Notes under the pieces: model-generated
What the model saw: the letters and a program-made list of their open reading frames with translations, nothing else
Database searches by the model: none
Told to the model about the DNA's origin: nothing
Origin: Lentzea tibetensis
Lineage (GTDB): Bacteria; Actinomycetota; Actinomycetes; Mycobacteriales; Pseudonocardiaceae
DNA: 64,000 nucleotides
Reading direction: 5' to 3'
NCBI RefSeq assembly: GCF_007845675.1
Contig: NZ_VOBR01000028.1
Span: 62,001-126,000, forward strand
Position numbers and translations under genes: made by a program
Shown: positions 54,132 to 62,982 of the stretch, in pieces
How the letters are laid out: each line of letters opens with the position of its first letter
Numbering within the stretch: the first letter of the stretch is position 1

Positions 54132-55615
54132 GCGACTTCGACGCGATCGTCATCGGCGCGGGCAACGCGGGGTTGACGGCCGCCGCCACGCTCCAGCGCG
54201 GCGGCAAGCGCACCCTGCTGGTCGAGCGGCACAACGTGCCGGGCGGCTGCGCGACGTCGTTCCGGCGCGGCCGGTTCGAGTTCGAGGTCGCGCTGCACCA
54301 GCTGTCCGGGATCGGCACCGAGGAGCAGAAGCGGATCACGCTGCGCGGGCTCTTCGGCAAGCTCGGCATCACCGACAAGCTGGAGTTCGTCGAGGAGCAC
54401 GACCTGTACCGCTCGGTCGTGCCCGGCGTGCTCGACGTGACGCTGCCCGCCGACTGGGACGGCGCCGTGGACGCGCTCGAGGCGGCGTTCCCCGGCAACC
54501 GGGTGCGCGTCCAGAAGTTCTTCGACCTGGTCAAGCAGACCACCTACTGGCAGATGGCCGCCATGCGCGGCACGCCGGCGGAGCAGGTCGACGCGGTGGT
54601 GTTCCGGCAGGGGCTGCGGCCGACGCAGGACGTGCTCGACGAGCACTTCGACGACCAGCGGATCAAGCTGGTGCTCGGCAGCTACTGGAGCTACCTCGGC
54701 CAGCCGCCGTCCGTGCTGCGGTTCCAGGACATGGCGATGCTCCTGTTCGCCTACCTCGAGTTCAAGCCGTGGCACCTGCGCGGCGGCAGCCAGGCCATGT
54801 CGACCGCGATCCTCGACTCGTTCCTCGAGGCGGGCGGCCAGGTCCGCTTCAACACCGCGGTGACCCGCATCCTCACCCGCAACGGCGCCGTCTGCGGCGT
54901 GCGGCTCGACGACGGCGAGGAGGTGTCCGCGGGCGCGGTGGTGTCCAACGCCTCCACTCCCCTGACCTACGGGATGCTCGACCCGGACGTCGTCCCGCAT
55001 TCCGTCCGCAGGGACATCGGCTCCCGCCGGATCGGGATCTCCGCGTTCGTGCTCCACATGGGACTCGACGCCACGCCCGCCGAGCTGGGATTCAACGCCA
55101 GCACCAGCTTCGTGTTCGCCGACATGGACGACGACCGCACGTTCCAGGCGATGCGCACGCTGGACCCGGTGCGCGGGATCTGCGTCTCCTCCTACGACAT
55201 CGAGCCCATCGGGTTCGCGCCCACCGGCGCGTCGCACGTCAGCCTCATGACGCTGCAGTACGCCGACGCGTGGGACAAGGTCGCCCCCGAGGACTACGCC
55301 AGGACCAAGTTCGCCTACGCGGAGACCCTCATCGACCTGCTGGAGAAGATGACGCCGGGCGTCCGCGACGCGATCGAGGAGGTCGACGTCGCCACCCCGC
55401 TCACGATGATGCGCTACCTCGGCCACCCCGGCGGCGCGATCTACGGCTTCGACCAGGACGCCACCGAGAGCTGGCAGTTCCGCAACAGCGAGCGCGAGCC
55501 CGGCGTCACCGGCCTGTACCTCGCAGGCTCGTGGGCCGGTTACGGCGGTTTCCAGCCCACACTCGAAGCAGGCGCACGCGTCGCCCGCCGAATCCTGCGG
55601 TTCACCGCCGCCTGA
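54128..55615 (+). CDS. FAD-dependent phytoene desaturase/retinol saturase-like oxidoreductase
   Basis: 495 aa. FAD-binding DAIVIGAGNAGLTAAATLQR at 4-23, GGCATSFRRGRFEFE (CrtI-type substrate strand) and C-terminal GVTGLYLAGSWAGYGGFQPT. The family includes carotenoid desaturases, isomerases and all-trans-retinol 13,14-reductases. Followed 22 bp later by a ferredoxin-type reductase, which might supply electrons so that it works as a reductase of C=C bonds (inference). Confidence 0.84.
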   Translation: MSDFDAIVIGAGNAGLTAAATLQRGGKRTLLVERHNVPGGCATSFRRGRFEFEVALHQLSGIGTEEQKRITLRGLFGKLGITDKLEFVEEHDLYRSVVPGVLDVTLPADWDGAVDALEAAFPGNRVRVQKFFDLVKQTTYWQMAAMRGTPAEQVDAVVFRQGLRPTQDVLDEHFDDQRIKLVLGSYWSYLGQPPSVLRFQDMAMLLFAYLEFKPWHLRGGSQAMSTAILDSFLEAGGQVRFNTAVTRILTRNGAVCGVRLDDGEEVSAGAVVSNASTPLTYGMLDPDVVPHSVRRDIGSRRIGISAFVLHMGLDATPAELGFNASTSFVFADMDDDRTFQAMRTLDPVRGICVSSYDIEPIGFAPTGASHVSLMTLQYADAWDKVAPEDYARTKFAYAETLIDLLEKMTPGVRDAIEEVDVATPLTMMRYLGHPGGAIYGFDQDATESWQFRNSEREPGVTGLYLAGSWAGYGGFQPTLEAGARVARRILRFTAA

Positions 55616-55637
55616 GCCCAGGAAGGCACCCACCACC

Positions 55638-56765
55638 ATGCACCCCATCGCGGAATTCTTCGACGGCGCCGCAGAGATCCAGGCCGAGATCGCCCAGCGC
55701 GACCTCGACACCACGGACCACACCGCGGAGACGGCGCGCGTCATCGCCCGCCACCACCCCAACCGGCTGACGCTCACCGTCAGCGAGGTCGTCGTCGAGA
55801 CGGCCACCACGAAGACCTTCCGGGTCGGCAACGGCGACCCGCTCCCGCCGTTCCTCGCCGGCCAGTACGTCAACGTCTTCACCGACGGCACGAGCAGGCC
55901 GTTCGCGATCTCGTCCAGCCCGGCCCGGCTCGACCACTACGACCTCACGGTCCGGCGGGTCCGCGGCGGGCGGATCAGCAACCAGCTCATCGACGCGCTG
56001 GCTGCCGGTGACACGATCACCACCACCGGCCCGATGGGCACGTTCCACCACAACCCGCTGTTCCACGGCGAGGACGTGGTGTTCCTGGCGGGTGGCTCCG
56101 GTGTCGCACCGGCCATGAGCATGATCCGCGACATCGTCGACAACGACCTGGAGCGGCGCTTCCACCTGATCTACGGCTCGCGCGACGAACAGGACGTCAT
56201 CTTCGGCTCGGAACTGGACGCGCTCGCCGCGGAGCTGCCGAACCTGACCGTCGACCACGTGATCGCCGAACCGTCCGCAACCTGGTCCGGCCGCACCGGC
56301 TTCCTCACGGCGGCGCTGATCGAGGAGCTCACCGGCCCGCTGAACGGCCGGATGGTCTACGTGTGCGGGCCGCAGGCGCTCTACCCGTACGCCTTGGAGC
56401 AGCTCACGGTGCTGGGCCACCCGCGCCGCCGCATCCGGTTCGAGGCCAACGGTGCGCCGGCCCGCCCGGAGGCGCAGCCGCACTGGCCGGCCGACGTCGA
56501 CCCGGCCGGTGAGGTCACGGTGACGGTGAAGGGCCGCAGCTTCCGCACCCCGCGCAACCGCCCGCTGCTCGACGCGCTCGAGGACCAGGGCGTCCAGCCC
56601 GAGGCCGCCTGCCGTTCCGGCGAGTGCAGTCTGTGCCGCGTCCGCGTCCTCCGTGGACAGGTGCACACCGCCGAGGAGGCCAAGCTGCGCATGTCCGACG
56701 CGAAGTTCGGCTACACGCACAGCTGCGTCGCCTACCCGCTCACCGACACCGAGGTCGACTTCTGA
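55638..56765 (+). CDS. Flavodoxin/ferredoxin-NADP reductase-type oxidoreductase with C-terminal 2Fe-2S domain
   Basis: 375 aa. FAD domain with RPFAISSSP, NAD(P) domain with FLAGGSGVAPAMSMI and VYVCGPQALY, then a plant-type [2Fe-2S] ferredoxin: EAACRSGECSLCRVRV and HSCVAYP (four Cys). The order FAD-NAD-Fe2S is that of phthalate dioxygenase reductase-like and hydroxylase reductase proteins. An N-terminal 35 aa helix-rich start precedes the FAD domain. Likely electron donor to the preceding flavoprotein. Confidence 0.87.
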   Translation: MHPIAEFFDGAAEIQAEIAQRDLDTTDHTAETARVIARHHPNRLTLTVSEVVVETATTKTFRVGNGDPLPPFLAGQYVNVFTDGTSRPFAISSSPARLDHYDLTVRRVRGGRISNQLIDALAAGDTITTTGPMGTFHHNPLFHGEDVVFLAGGSGVAPAMSMIRDIVDNDLERRFHLIYGSRDEQDVIFGSELDALAAELPNLTVDHVIAEPSATWSGRTGFLTAALIEELTGPLNGRMVYVCGPQALYPYALEQLTVLGHPRRRIRFEANGAPARPEAQPHWPADVDPAGEVTVTVKGRSFRTPRNRPLLDALEDQGVQPEAACRSGECSLCRVRVLRGQVHTAEEAKLRMSDAKFGYTHSCVAYPLTDTEVDF

Positions 56766-56801
56766 GCACTGGACGTCAGGCTGCCCGCGGGCAGCCTGAC
56801 G

Positions 56802-57095
56802 TCAGCCTCCGACGTGGTCGATGAAGCACCAGCGCCAGGTCTCCCCCGGCTCGAACGAGCGGATCACCGGGTGCCCGTCCGCGGCGGCGTGCTTGCTGGC
56901 GTGCTTTCCCGGCGACGAGTCGCAGCAGCCGACGTGGCCGCAGGCGAGGCACAGTCGCAGGTGGACCCAGCCCCTGCTGCCGTTGGCGATGCAGTCCTCA
57001 CACCCTTCTTCCGTGCTGGGGGCCGGTTCCTGGCTGATCGCGGCGATGTGCGAGCAGGCGCTGGAAGTCACGAACGCTCCTCGGGTGGGCGACAT
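56802..57095 (-). CDS. UBP-type zinc-finger protein
   Basis: 97 aa from the ATG at 57095. ZnF-UBP: CEDCIANG, HLRLCLACGHVGCCDS, KHASKHAAADGHP and the WRWCFID tail; conserved Cys and His ligands. In eukaryotes this fold binds ubiquitin C-termini; in actinobacteria it is a small stand-alone protein of unclear function that recurs next to the two genes transcribed divergently here. Confidence 0.85.
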   Translation of the reverse strand: MSPTRGAFVTSSACSHIAAISQEPAPSTEEGCEDCIANGSRGWVHLRLCLACGHVGCCDSSPGKHASKHAAADGHPVIRSFEPGETWRWCFIDHVGG

Positions 57096-57155
57096 CTGAA
57101 GGCGACCGTACGCGCATCGGTGACGGCGGCAAGTTCCGCTGCTTGACTGGCACCC

Positions 57156-58844
57156 ATGACGACTCCCGAGCCCGTCAGAGCGGCACGTCCGTCGATCCTC
57201 ACGGTGGACGACGATCCCGGTGTCTCCAGGGCGGTGGCGCGCGATCTGCGCAAGAAGTACGGCGAGCGCTACCGGATCGTGCGTGCCGAGTCCGGTGCGC
57301 AGGCGCTCGAGGCGCTGCGCGAGATCAAGCTGCGCGGCGAGGAGGTCGCGGCGCTGCTGGCGGACTACCGGATGCCGCAGATGAGCGGCATCGAGTTCCT
57401 CGAAGAGGCGATGGACCTGTTCCCGGTGGCGCGCCGGGTGCTGCTCACGGCGTACGCGGACACGGACGCCGCGATCCAGGCGATCAACGTCGTCGACCTC
57501 GACCACTACTTGCTCAAGCCGTGGGACCCGCCGGAGGAGAAGCTCTACCCGGTGCTCGACGAGCTGCTCGAGGCGTGGTCGGTGGCCGACCGGCAGCCGG
57601 TGCGGCAGGTCAGGGTGATCGGGCACCGGTGGTCGCCTCGGTCCTACGAGGTCCGCGACTTCCTCGCCCGCAACTCGGTCCCGTTCCGCTGGCACGCGCT
57701 CGACGAGGTGGATTGCGAGGCCGGGCGGCTGCTCACCGCGGCGGGCCAGGACGGCACCCGGCTGCCGGTCGTGGTCACGCCCGAAGGCGACGCCCTGGTC
57801 GACCCGTCGGACGCGGAGCTCGCCGCGCGGGTCGGCCTCAGCACGCAGCCCTCCGCGGACTTCTACGACCTGATCGTGATCGGCGGCGGCCCCGCGGGCC
57901 TGGGCGCCGCGGTGTACGGGGGCTCGGAAGGGCTGCGGACGGTGCTGGTCGAGCGGCTGGCGACCGGTGGCCAGGCGGGCACCAGCAGCCGGATCGAGAA
58001 CTACCTCGGCTTCCCGGACGGCGTCTCCGGTGAGCAGCTCACCGAACGGGCCCGCAGGCAGGCGCTGAAGTTCGAGGTCGAGGTGCTGACCACCCGCGAC
58101 GTGGTGGCGCTGGAACCGCGCGGCGCGGCCAGGGTCGTGCGGTTCGGCGACGGCACCGAGCTGGCCGCGCACACGGTGATCCTGGCGACCGGCGTGTCCT
58201 ACCGGATGCTCGACGCACCAGGGCTCGGCGAGCTGACGGGCCGCGGCGTGTACTACGGGGCCGCGACCACCGAGGGGCCGAGCTGCACCGGCCAGGACGT
58301 CTACCTGGTCGGCGGCGCCAACTCGGCGGGGCAGGCGGCGGTGTACTTCTCCGCGCACGCCAGCCGGGTGGTGCTGCTGGTGCGCGGCGACTCGCTCGAC
58401 ACGTCGATGTCGCGCTACCTGATCGACCAGCTCGCACGGATCGACAACGTCGAGGTGCGCACCTGCACCGAGGTCGTCGGCGGCACGGGTGAGGGCCACC
58501 TGGAGACGTTGACGCTGGCGCACACCAAGACCGGTGAGACGACCACGGTCCCCGCGCACTGGCTGTTCGCGTTCATCGGCGCCGCGCCGCGCACGGACTG
58601 GCTCGAGGGCACGCTGCTGCGCGACGACCGCGGTTTCGTGCTCGCCGGGCCCGACCTGGCCGCCGACGGCCGCACCCCGGACGGGTGGCACCTCGAGCGC
58701 GCGCCGTACCACCTGGAGACGAGCCTGCCCGGCGTGTTCGTCGCGGGTGACGTGCGCGCCGACTCGGTGAAACGGGTGGCTTCGGCCGTCGGTGAGGGCG
58801 CCATGGCGGTCACACTGGTCCACCGGTACCTGGAGAGGTCGTGA
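57156..58844 (+). CDS. Receiver-thioredoxin-FAD reductase fusion
   Basis: 562 aa. Residues 13-130 are a receiver domain (ILTVDDDP acidic pair, LLADYRMPQ with phosphoacceptor Asp, LLTAYAD, LKPW). Residues 140-225 resemble a thioredoxin/glutaredoxin-like domain without a CxxC. Residues 235-560 are a thioredoxin-reductase-like FAD domain (VIGGGPAGLGAAVY, GGQAGTSSRIENYLGFP, VFVAGDVR), where the expected CATC active site reads AATTEGPSC, so the redox disulfide is absent. Signal input through the receiver from the adjacent kinase is likely. Ends 1 bp before the kinase start. Confidence 0.87.
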   Translation: MTTPEPVRAARPSILTVDDDPGVSRAVARDLRKKYGERYRIVRAESGAQALEALREIKLRGEEVAALLADYRMPQMSGIEFLEEAMDLFPVARRVLLTAYADTDAAIQAINVVDLDHYLLKPWDPPEEKLYPVLDELLEAWSVADRQPVRQVRVIGHRWSPRSYEVRDFLARNSVPFRWHALDEVDCEAGRLLTAAGQDGTRLPVVVTPEGDALVDPSDAELAARVGLSTQPSADFYDLIVIGGGPAGLGAAVYGGSEGLRTVLVERLATGGQAGTSSRIENYLGFPDGVSGEQLTERARRQALKFEVEVLTTRDVVALEPRGAARVVRFGDGTELAAHTVILATGVSYRMLDAPGLGELTGRGVYYGAATTEGPSCTGQDVYLVGGANSAGQAAVYFSAHASRVVLLVRGDSLDTSMSRYLIDQLARIDNVEVRTCTEVVGGTGEGHLETLTLAHTKTGETTTVPAHWLFAFIGAAPRTDWLEGTLLRDDRGFVLAGPDLAADGRTPDGWHLERAPYHLETSLPGVFVAGDVRADSVKRVASAVGEGAMAVTLVHRYLERS

Positions 58845-58845
58845 C

Positions 58846-60276
58846 ATGAACGCCGACGAGCTGCGCGGGTTGTTCCTCTTCGAGCACCTCGACGACGGCC
58901 AGCTGGCGTGGCTGGTCGACCACGGCCAGGTCGAGAGCCGCCCGGCTGGCACGCCCGTCCTCACCGAGGGCGAACCGGCCACCTGCTTCTTCCTGCTGCT
59001 CGAAGGCACCGTGGCGTTGTGCCGCAACGTCGGCGGCCAGCGCGTCGAGGTGAGCCGCTCCGACCAGCGCGGGTCGTACTTCGGCGCCACCCAGGCGTAC
59101 CTCGAGGCCGACACGGCGGACACGCGGGTCTACCAGATGACCGTGGAGTCGATCACCGACACGGTGATGTACCAGCTGCCCGCCGACGAGTTCGGCCCGA
59201 TCATCCGCCAGTGGTTCCCGATGGCCATGCACCTGCTGGAAGGCCTGTTCTTCGGGATGCAGAACACCCAGCGCGCGGTCGGCCAGCGGGAACGGCTGCT
59301 GGCGCTGGGATCGCTGTCAGCGGGACTGACCCACGAGCTCAACAACCCGGCCGCCGCGGCGGTGCGCGCGACGGCCGCGCTGCGCGAGCGGGTCGCTGGG
59401 ATGCGGCACAAGCTGGCCATGCTGGCGAGCGGCGCGATCGACCCGGCGACGCTGCCCTCGCTGGTGAAGCTCCAGGAGAACGCCGTCGAGCAGGTCGCGA
59501 AGGCGCCCAAGCTGGGCCCGATGGAGGCCAGCGACCGCGAGGACGAGGTCAGCGACTGGCTCGACGAGCACGGCGTCACCAGCGGATGGGACCTGGCTCC
59601 GACGCTGGTCGCGGGCGGGCTCGACGTCGAGTGGCTGGACCGGGCGGCGGGGCTGTGCTCGTCGACGGCCACCGAGGCGGCCGTGCGCTGGCTCGGGTAC
59701 ACGGTCGAGACCGAGATGCTGATGAACGAGATCGAGGACGCGACCACCAGGGTGTCCACGCTGATCAACGCGGCCAAGCAGTACTCGCAGATGGACCGCG
59801 CGCCGTTCCAGGTGGTCGACGTGCACGACCTGCTCGACTCCACGCTCGTCATGTTCGGCAGCAAGCTCCGCGACGACGTGCGGGTGGTGAAGGACTACGA
59901 CCGGGCGCTGCCTCCGTTGCCCGCGTACGCGGGCGAGCTCAACCAGGTGTGGACGAACCTGATCGACAACGCGCTCAGCGCGATGGACGGCGCCGGAACG
60001 CTGACCGTGCGGACGTTCCGCGAGGACAGCTCCGCGGTCGTCGAGATCGGCGACACGGGCACCGGCATCCCGCCGGAGGTGATGCGCCGCATCTTCGAGC
60101 CGTTCTTCACCACCAAGGCGGTCGGCGAGGGCACCGGGCTCGGCCTGGACATCTCGTGGCGGATCGTGGTCAACAAGCACCACGGCGACATCCGCGTCGA
60201 GTCCGCACCCGGCGACACGCGGTTCCAGGTGGTGCTCCCGCTCAACGCCCCGGTGCCGGCGGACACCGGCCAGTAG
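58846..60276 (+). CDS. Histidine kinase with cyclic-nucleotide-binding domain
   Basis: 476 aa. N-terminal cNMP-binding domain about 10-130 (FLLLEGTVALCRNVGGQR, VEVSRSDQRGSYFG). H-box LTHELNNPAAA, then N-box NLIDNALSAMD, G1 DTGTGIPPE and G2 GLGLDI of a HATPase_c domain. No transmembrane helix: a cytoplasmic sensor. It would phosphorylate the receiver on the preceding fusion protein. Follows it by 1 bp; UBP zinc finger diverges on the other side. Confidence 0.87.
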   Translation: MNADELRGLFLFEHLDDGQLAWLVDHGQVESRPAGTPVLTEGEPATCFFLLLEGTVALCRNVGGQRVEVSRSDQRGSYFGATQAYLEADTADTRVYQMTVESITDTVMYQLPADEFGPIIRQWFPMAMHLLEGLFFGMQNTQRAVGQRERLLALGSLSAGLTHELNNPAAAAVRATAALRERVAGMRHKLAMLASGAIDPATLPSLVKLQENAVEQVAKAPKLGPMEASDREDEVSDWLDEHGVTSGWDLAPTLVAGGLDVEWLDRAAGLCSSTATEAAVRWLGYTVETEMLMNEIEDATTRVSTLINAAKQYSQMDRAPFQVVDVHDLLDSTLVMFGSKLRDDVRVVKDYDRALPPLPAYAGELNQVWTNLIDNALSAMDGAGTLTVRTFREDSSAVVEIGDTGTGIPPEVMRRIFEPFFTTKAVGEGTGLGLDISWRIVVNKHHGDIRVESAPGDTRFQVVLPLNAPVPADTGQ

Positions 60277-60300
60277 CTCGGGTGTCCGCCGGCTCGCGGG

Positions 60301-60867
60301 TCAGGCCGACGCGACGAAGGCCCGGAAGAACCGCTGGCTCGTCTGGGCGACGTCGTTCTGGATGGCGACCGCCCCCGGTGCCGTTGGCTTGTTGTTGTCG
60401 ATGTCGATCTTCATGAGGCTCAGCTTGTTCTCGAGGTTCACCGTGCCGGTGCTCGAGTTCGTGTTGACGTCGAGCCACTTCTGCGAGTTCGAGCCGTCGC
60501 ACGGCCGCACGACGATGACCTCGCCCGCCAGCTGCTGCGGGCGGTCCACGTCCCTCGGCAGGTCGAGGCAGCCGTCGACGAGCGCGCCGTTCTTGGCGGT
60601 GATCTTCTGCCGCATCACGTAGGTCAGCGCCGCGGTACCGGTGTTGGTCTTGATGCTCCACTGCTGCCGGAGGTTGAACTGGTTGGCGGCGGCCTGCACC
60701 ACGCGGGTACCTTCGTTCGCCGACTCGGCGGTGAGCGCCAGCCTGCTGTTGAAGTTGTTGATGCGAAAGAAGTTCGTCGCGGCGTGCGCCGGGCTCGCCA
60801 GAACCACGGTGGTCCCGGCGATCGCGGTCACGAGACCGATTCGACGGATGATGGTGCGAATGGACAT
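60301..60867 (-). CDS. Secreted RICIN-like beta-trefoil protein
   Basis: 188 aa. Signal peptide 1-29 (LASPAHA). INNFNSRLALTAESANEG, RQQWSIK, CLDLPRD and CDGSNSQKWLDV are trefoil repeat elements with QxW-type motifs. Only two Cys, so less disulfide-stabilised than 33678-34238. Probable extracellular carbohydrate-binding protein. Confidence 0.78.
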   Translation of the reverse strand: MSIRTIIRRIGLVTAIAGTTVVLASPAHAATNFFRINNFNSRLALTAESANEGTRVVQAAANQFNLRQQWSIKTNTGTAALTYVMRQKITAKNGALVDGCLDLPRDVDRPQQLAGEVIVVRPCDGSNSQKWLDVNTNSSTGTVNLENKLSLMKIDIDNNKPTAPGAVAIQNDVAQTSQRFFRAFVASA

Positions 60868-60981
60868 GTGTGTTTCCTCCCCTGTTGTCCACGTGGCCGC
60901 TGGATGCGGCGCACAGCAGCAGAGTCTGCGGACTTCATGACGCGGCGTCTTCGGTGACGACTGCCCATTCGCATCGCCGGT

Positions 60982-60991
60982 TACCTAGGTA
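60982..60991. promoter_or_regulatory. Palindrome TACCTAGGTA upstream of the minimal LAL gene
   Basis: Ten-bp perfect palindrome, 61 bp before the ATG; possible operator in an otherwise featureless 185-bp gap. Confidence 0.3.
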
Positions 60992-61052
60992 GGTGGCTGA
61001 ACCGCGGGGTGATCGTTGACGTTCCCCCGGTGAGCTCGAGGGGAGAACGGGT

Positions 61053-62177
61053 ATGGGGGGACTGCTGGAACGCGCGGCGGAGCTGGAGGTGCTGCGCTCG
61101 GCCGTGCGCGGGGCGCGGGAGTGCCGCGGATCGGTCGTGGTGATCGCCGGTGAGATGGGCATCGGCAAGTCCGGTGTGGTGCGGGCGTTCGTCCGCGAGA
61201 CCGAGGCGCGGGTGCTGGTCGGGCACTGCGACGACCTGGTCACGCCGCGCGCGTTCGGGGCGTTGCGCGACGCGGTGAAGGGCACCGGCGGGCCGTTGGA
61301 GAGTGCGCTGGACACCGCGGACGTGTTCGGCGCCGTGCTCGCCGAGCTGGCCACGCCGACCGTGCTCGTGATCGAGGACCTGCAGTGGGCGGACGACGCG
61401 ACGCTGGACGTGCTCGGATATCTGGCGCGCCGGATCTCCGAGCTTCCCGCCGTGCTGGTGCTGACGATCGGGGACGGGCCCAGCACCGAGCGCCTGCACC
61501 GGTCGTGCGGTGCGGCGGCCGCGGCACCGACCACCCAGCTGCAACTGGCGCCGTTGTCCGTCAACGCCGTCAGCACGCTGGCCGCGGGAACGTCCTGGGA
61601 CGGCGCGGAACTGCACGCGCTGACCGGCGGCATCCCGTTCTACGTCACCGAGACGCTGGCCGCCCGCGATGAGGTGGTGGCGCGCGTCGTCCTGTCCCGG
61701 ACGATGCGGCTGTCCGACCGGGCGAGGAACGCGCTGGAACGCCTGTCGGTCGTGCCGGGCCCGATCGGGCTCGCACTGGCGGAGCGGTTGCTGGGCGAGG
61801 ACTTCCCGGCGTTGCACGAGGCCGAGGAGCACGGGATTCTCGAGGTGCGCCACGACGGCCTGGCGTTCCGCCACGAGGTGGTCCGCCGGGCGGTGGAGAG
61901 CCTCGTACCCCGGCTGCGCCACCGGTTCCTGCACCGCGACGCGCACGCGTTGCTGTCCACATCGGACAGTGCGCCGAGCGGGCTCACCAGCAGGCAGAAC
62001 GACGTGCTGGCGCTGCTCGCCGAAGGCCTCACCAACGCCGAGATCGCGGACCGGCTCGTGCTGTCCGTGCGCACCGTCGACCACCACGTGTCGGCCGTGC
62101 TCACCAAGCTCGGCGTCACGTCCCGCCGCCAGGCCGCCGCGATCGCGCGGAACCGCGTGCCGAGCCACGCCTGCTGA
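61053..62177 (+). CDS. Minimal LuxR regulator with AAA ATPase domain (truncated LAL)
   Basis: 374 aa against about 900 for the family. ATPase: GEMGIGKSGVVRAF (Walker A) and VLVIEDLQWADD (Walker B). A winged-helix part (FRHEVVRRAVESLVPRLRHR) leads directly to the LuxR HTH LTSRQNDVLALLAEGLTNAE and IADRLVLSVRTVDHHVSAVL, with the TPR middle missing. The reading frame is intact, so this is an architectural reduction rather than a pseudogene. Confidence 0.82.
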   Translation: MGGLLERAAELEVLRSAVRGARECRGSVVVIAGEMGIGKSGVVRAFVRETEARVLVGHCDDLVTPRAFGALRDAVKGTGGPLESALDTADVFGAVLAELATPTVLVIEDLQWADDATLDVLGYLARRISELPAVLVLTIGDGPSTERLHRSCGAAAAAPTTQLQLAPLSVNAVSTLAAGTSWDGAELHALTGGIPFYVTETLAARDEVVARVVLSRTMRLSDRARNALERLSVVPGPIGLALAERLLGEDFPALHEAEEHGILEVRHDGLAFRHEVVRRAVESLVPRLRHRFLHRDAHALLSTSDSAPSGLTSRQNDVLALLAEGLTNAEIADRLVLSVRTVDHHVSAVLTKLGVTSRRQAAAIARNRVPSHAC

Positions 62178-62223
62178 GCGGGTTGAGCCGCGCGGGCACC
62201 GCGGGCTGGTTGAATCAGCCGGT

Positions 62224-62568
62224 ATGGACGGCGACTTCGGCGGTGTGCCGGTGAACGGCGCGATGTCCGCGCTGCAGGAAGCACTCGCGGGCCCGGCAGC
62301 CGCGGCGCGGGACCGCTTCGCGGGTCGCCTCAACGGCTACCTCGACGGCTCCGACGTGGTGCACGCCGTGCGCATGCAGGCGTGGCTCGGTCTCGACGTG
62401 CCGGGACCCGGCTGCCACGTGGGCACGGGCAGCTGGGACTTCACCCGGTTCAAGGCCACCACGTCACCGGTGTCCTGCGGCCGTTGCCGATCGGCCGGAC
62501 TGCTCACCAGCTCGTTCACCGGCGGCCCGCATCAGGAGACGCTCGACCTCGAGGGCATCACCTGGTGA
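62224..62568 (+). CDS. Small protein of unknown function
   Basis: 114 aa from an ATG without a strong ribosome site. Good GC3 coding bias. PGPGCHVGTGSWDFTRFKAT and VSCGRCRSAG (Cys pair) are recognisable but match nothing I can name. Lies 46 bp after the LAL gene. Confidence 0.5.
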   Translation: MDGDFGGVPVNGAMSALQEALAGPAAAARDRFAGRLNGYLDGSDVVHAVRMQAWLGLDVPGPGCHVGTGSWDFTRFKATTSPVSCGRCRSAGLLTSSFTGGPHQETLDLEGITW

Positions 62569-62918
62569 CCGGTCGCGCCGTTTCCACCTCCACACCCGGA
62601 TGGCCGCCGACGATCGGGTCGGCCGCGCGGCGGAGCCGGGCACACAGGGCCGACGCCACTGTTCGTCCCGGCACGTCTGCCGATGCCCATGCGCAAGCAC
62701 CACCAGCGGACGCCTGCCGGCCGTCCGCGCCGGGCGGTGCACCACCGCGGTGAGCTCGACGTCGGCGAGCCGCTCGCCAGAGCCGTCGTGAAACCCGGCG
62801 GCCTGGAAAGCGGCATCACCAAGTACTCGCTCCTCACCACGTCCGCGCCCGCCGTCTCGGCGGGCGCCACCACCACCAGCGCCAGCGCTAACGCCAGCGC
62901 AGCGCTCCCGTGTGCCAT
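62560..62918 (-). pseudogene. Frameshifted, truncated secreted alpha/beta-hydrolase
   Basis: The first frame starts ATG 62918 with a signal peptide (SAALALALALVVVAPAETAG) then VVRSEYL. One base shift later another frame reads LGDAAFQAAGFHDG, then ADVELTAVVHRPARTAGRRP and LVVLAHGHRQTCRDEQWR, matching the N-terminal part of secreted actinobacterial hydrolases (RxPLVVLLHGRHxxC). The shift lies near 62823. The catalytic Ser and His parts are absent. Confidence 0.55.
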
Positions 62919-62982
62919 GCGGTGATCACAGCGGGCGGATGTGCGCCTCTTGTGCGCGTCGTGTCACAAGTTCGTCACAGGC

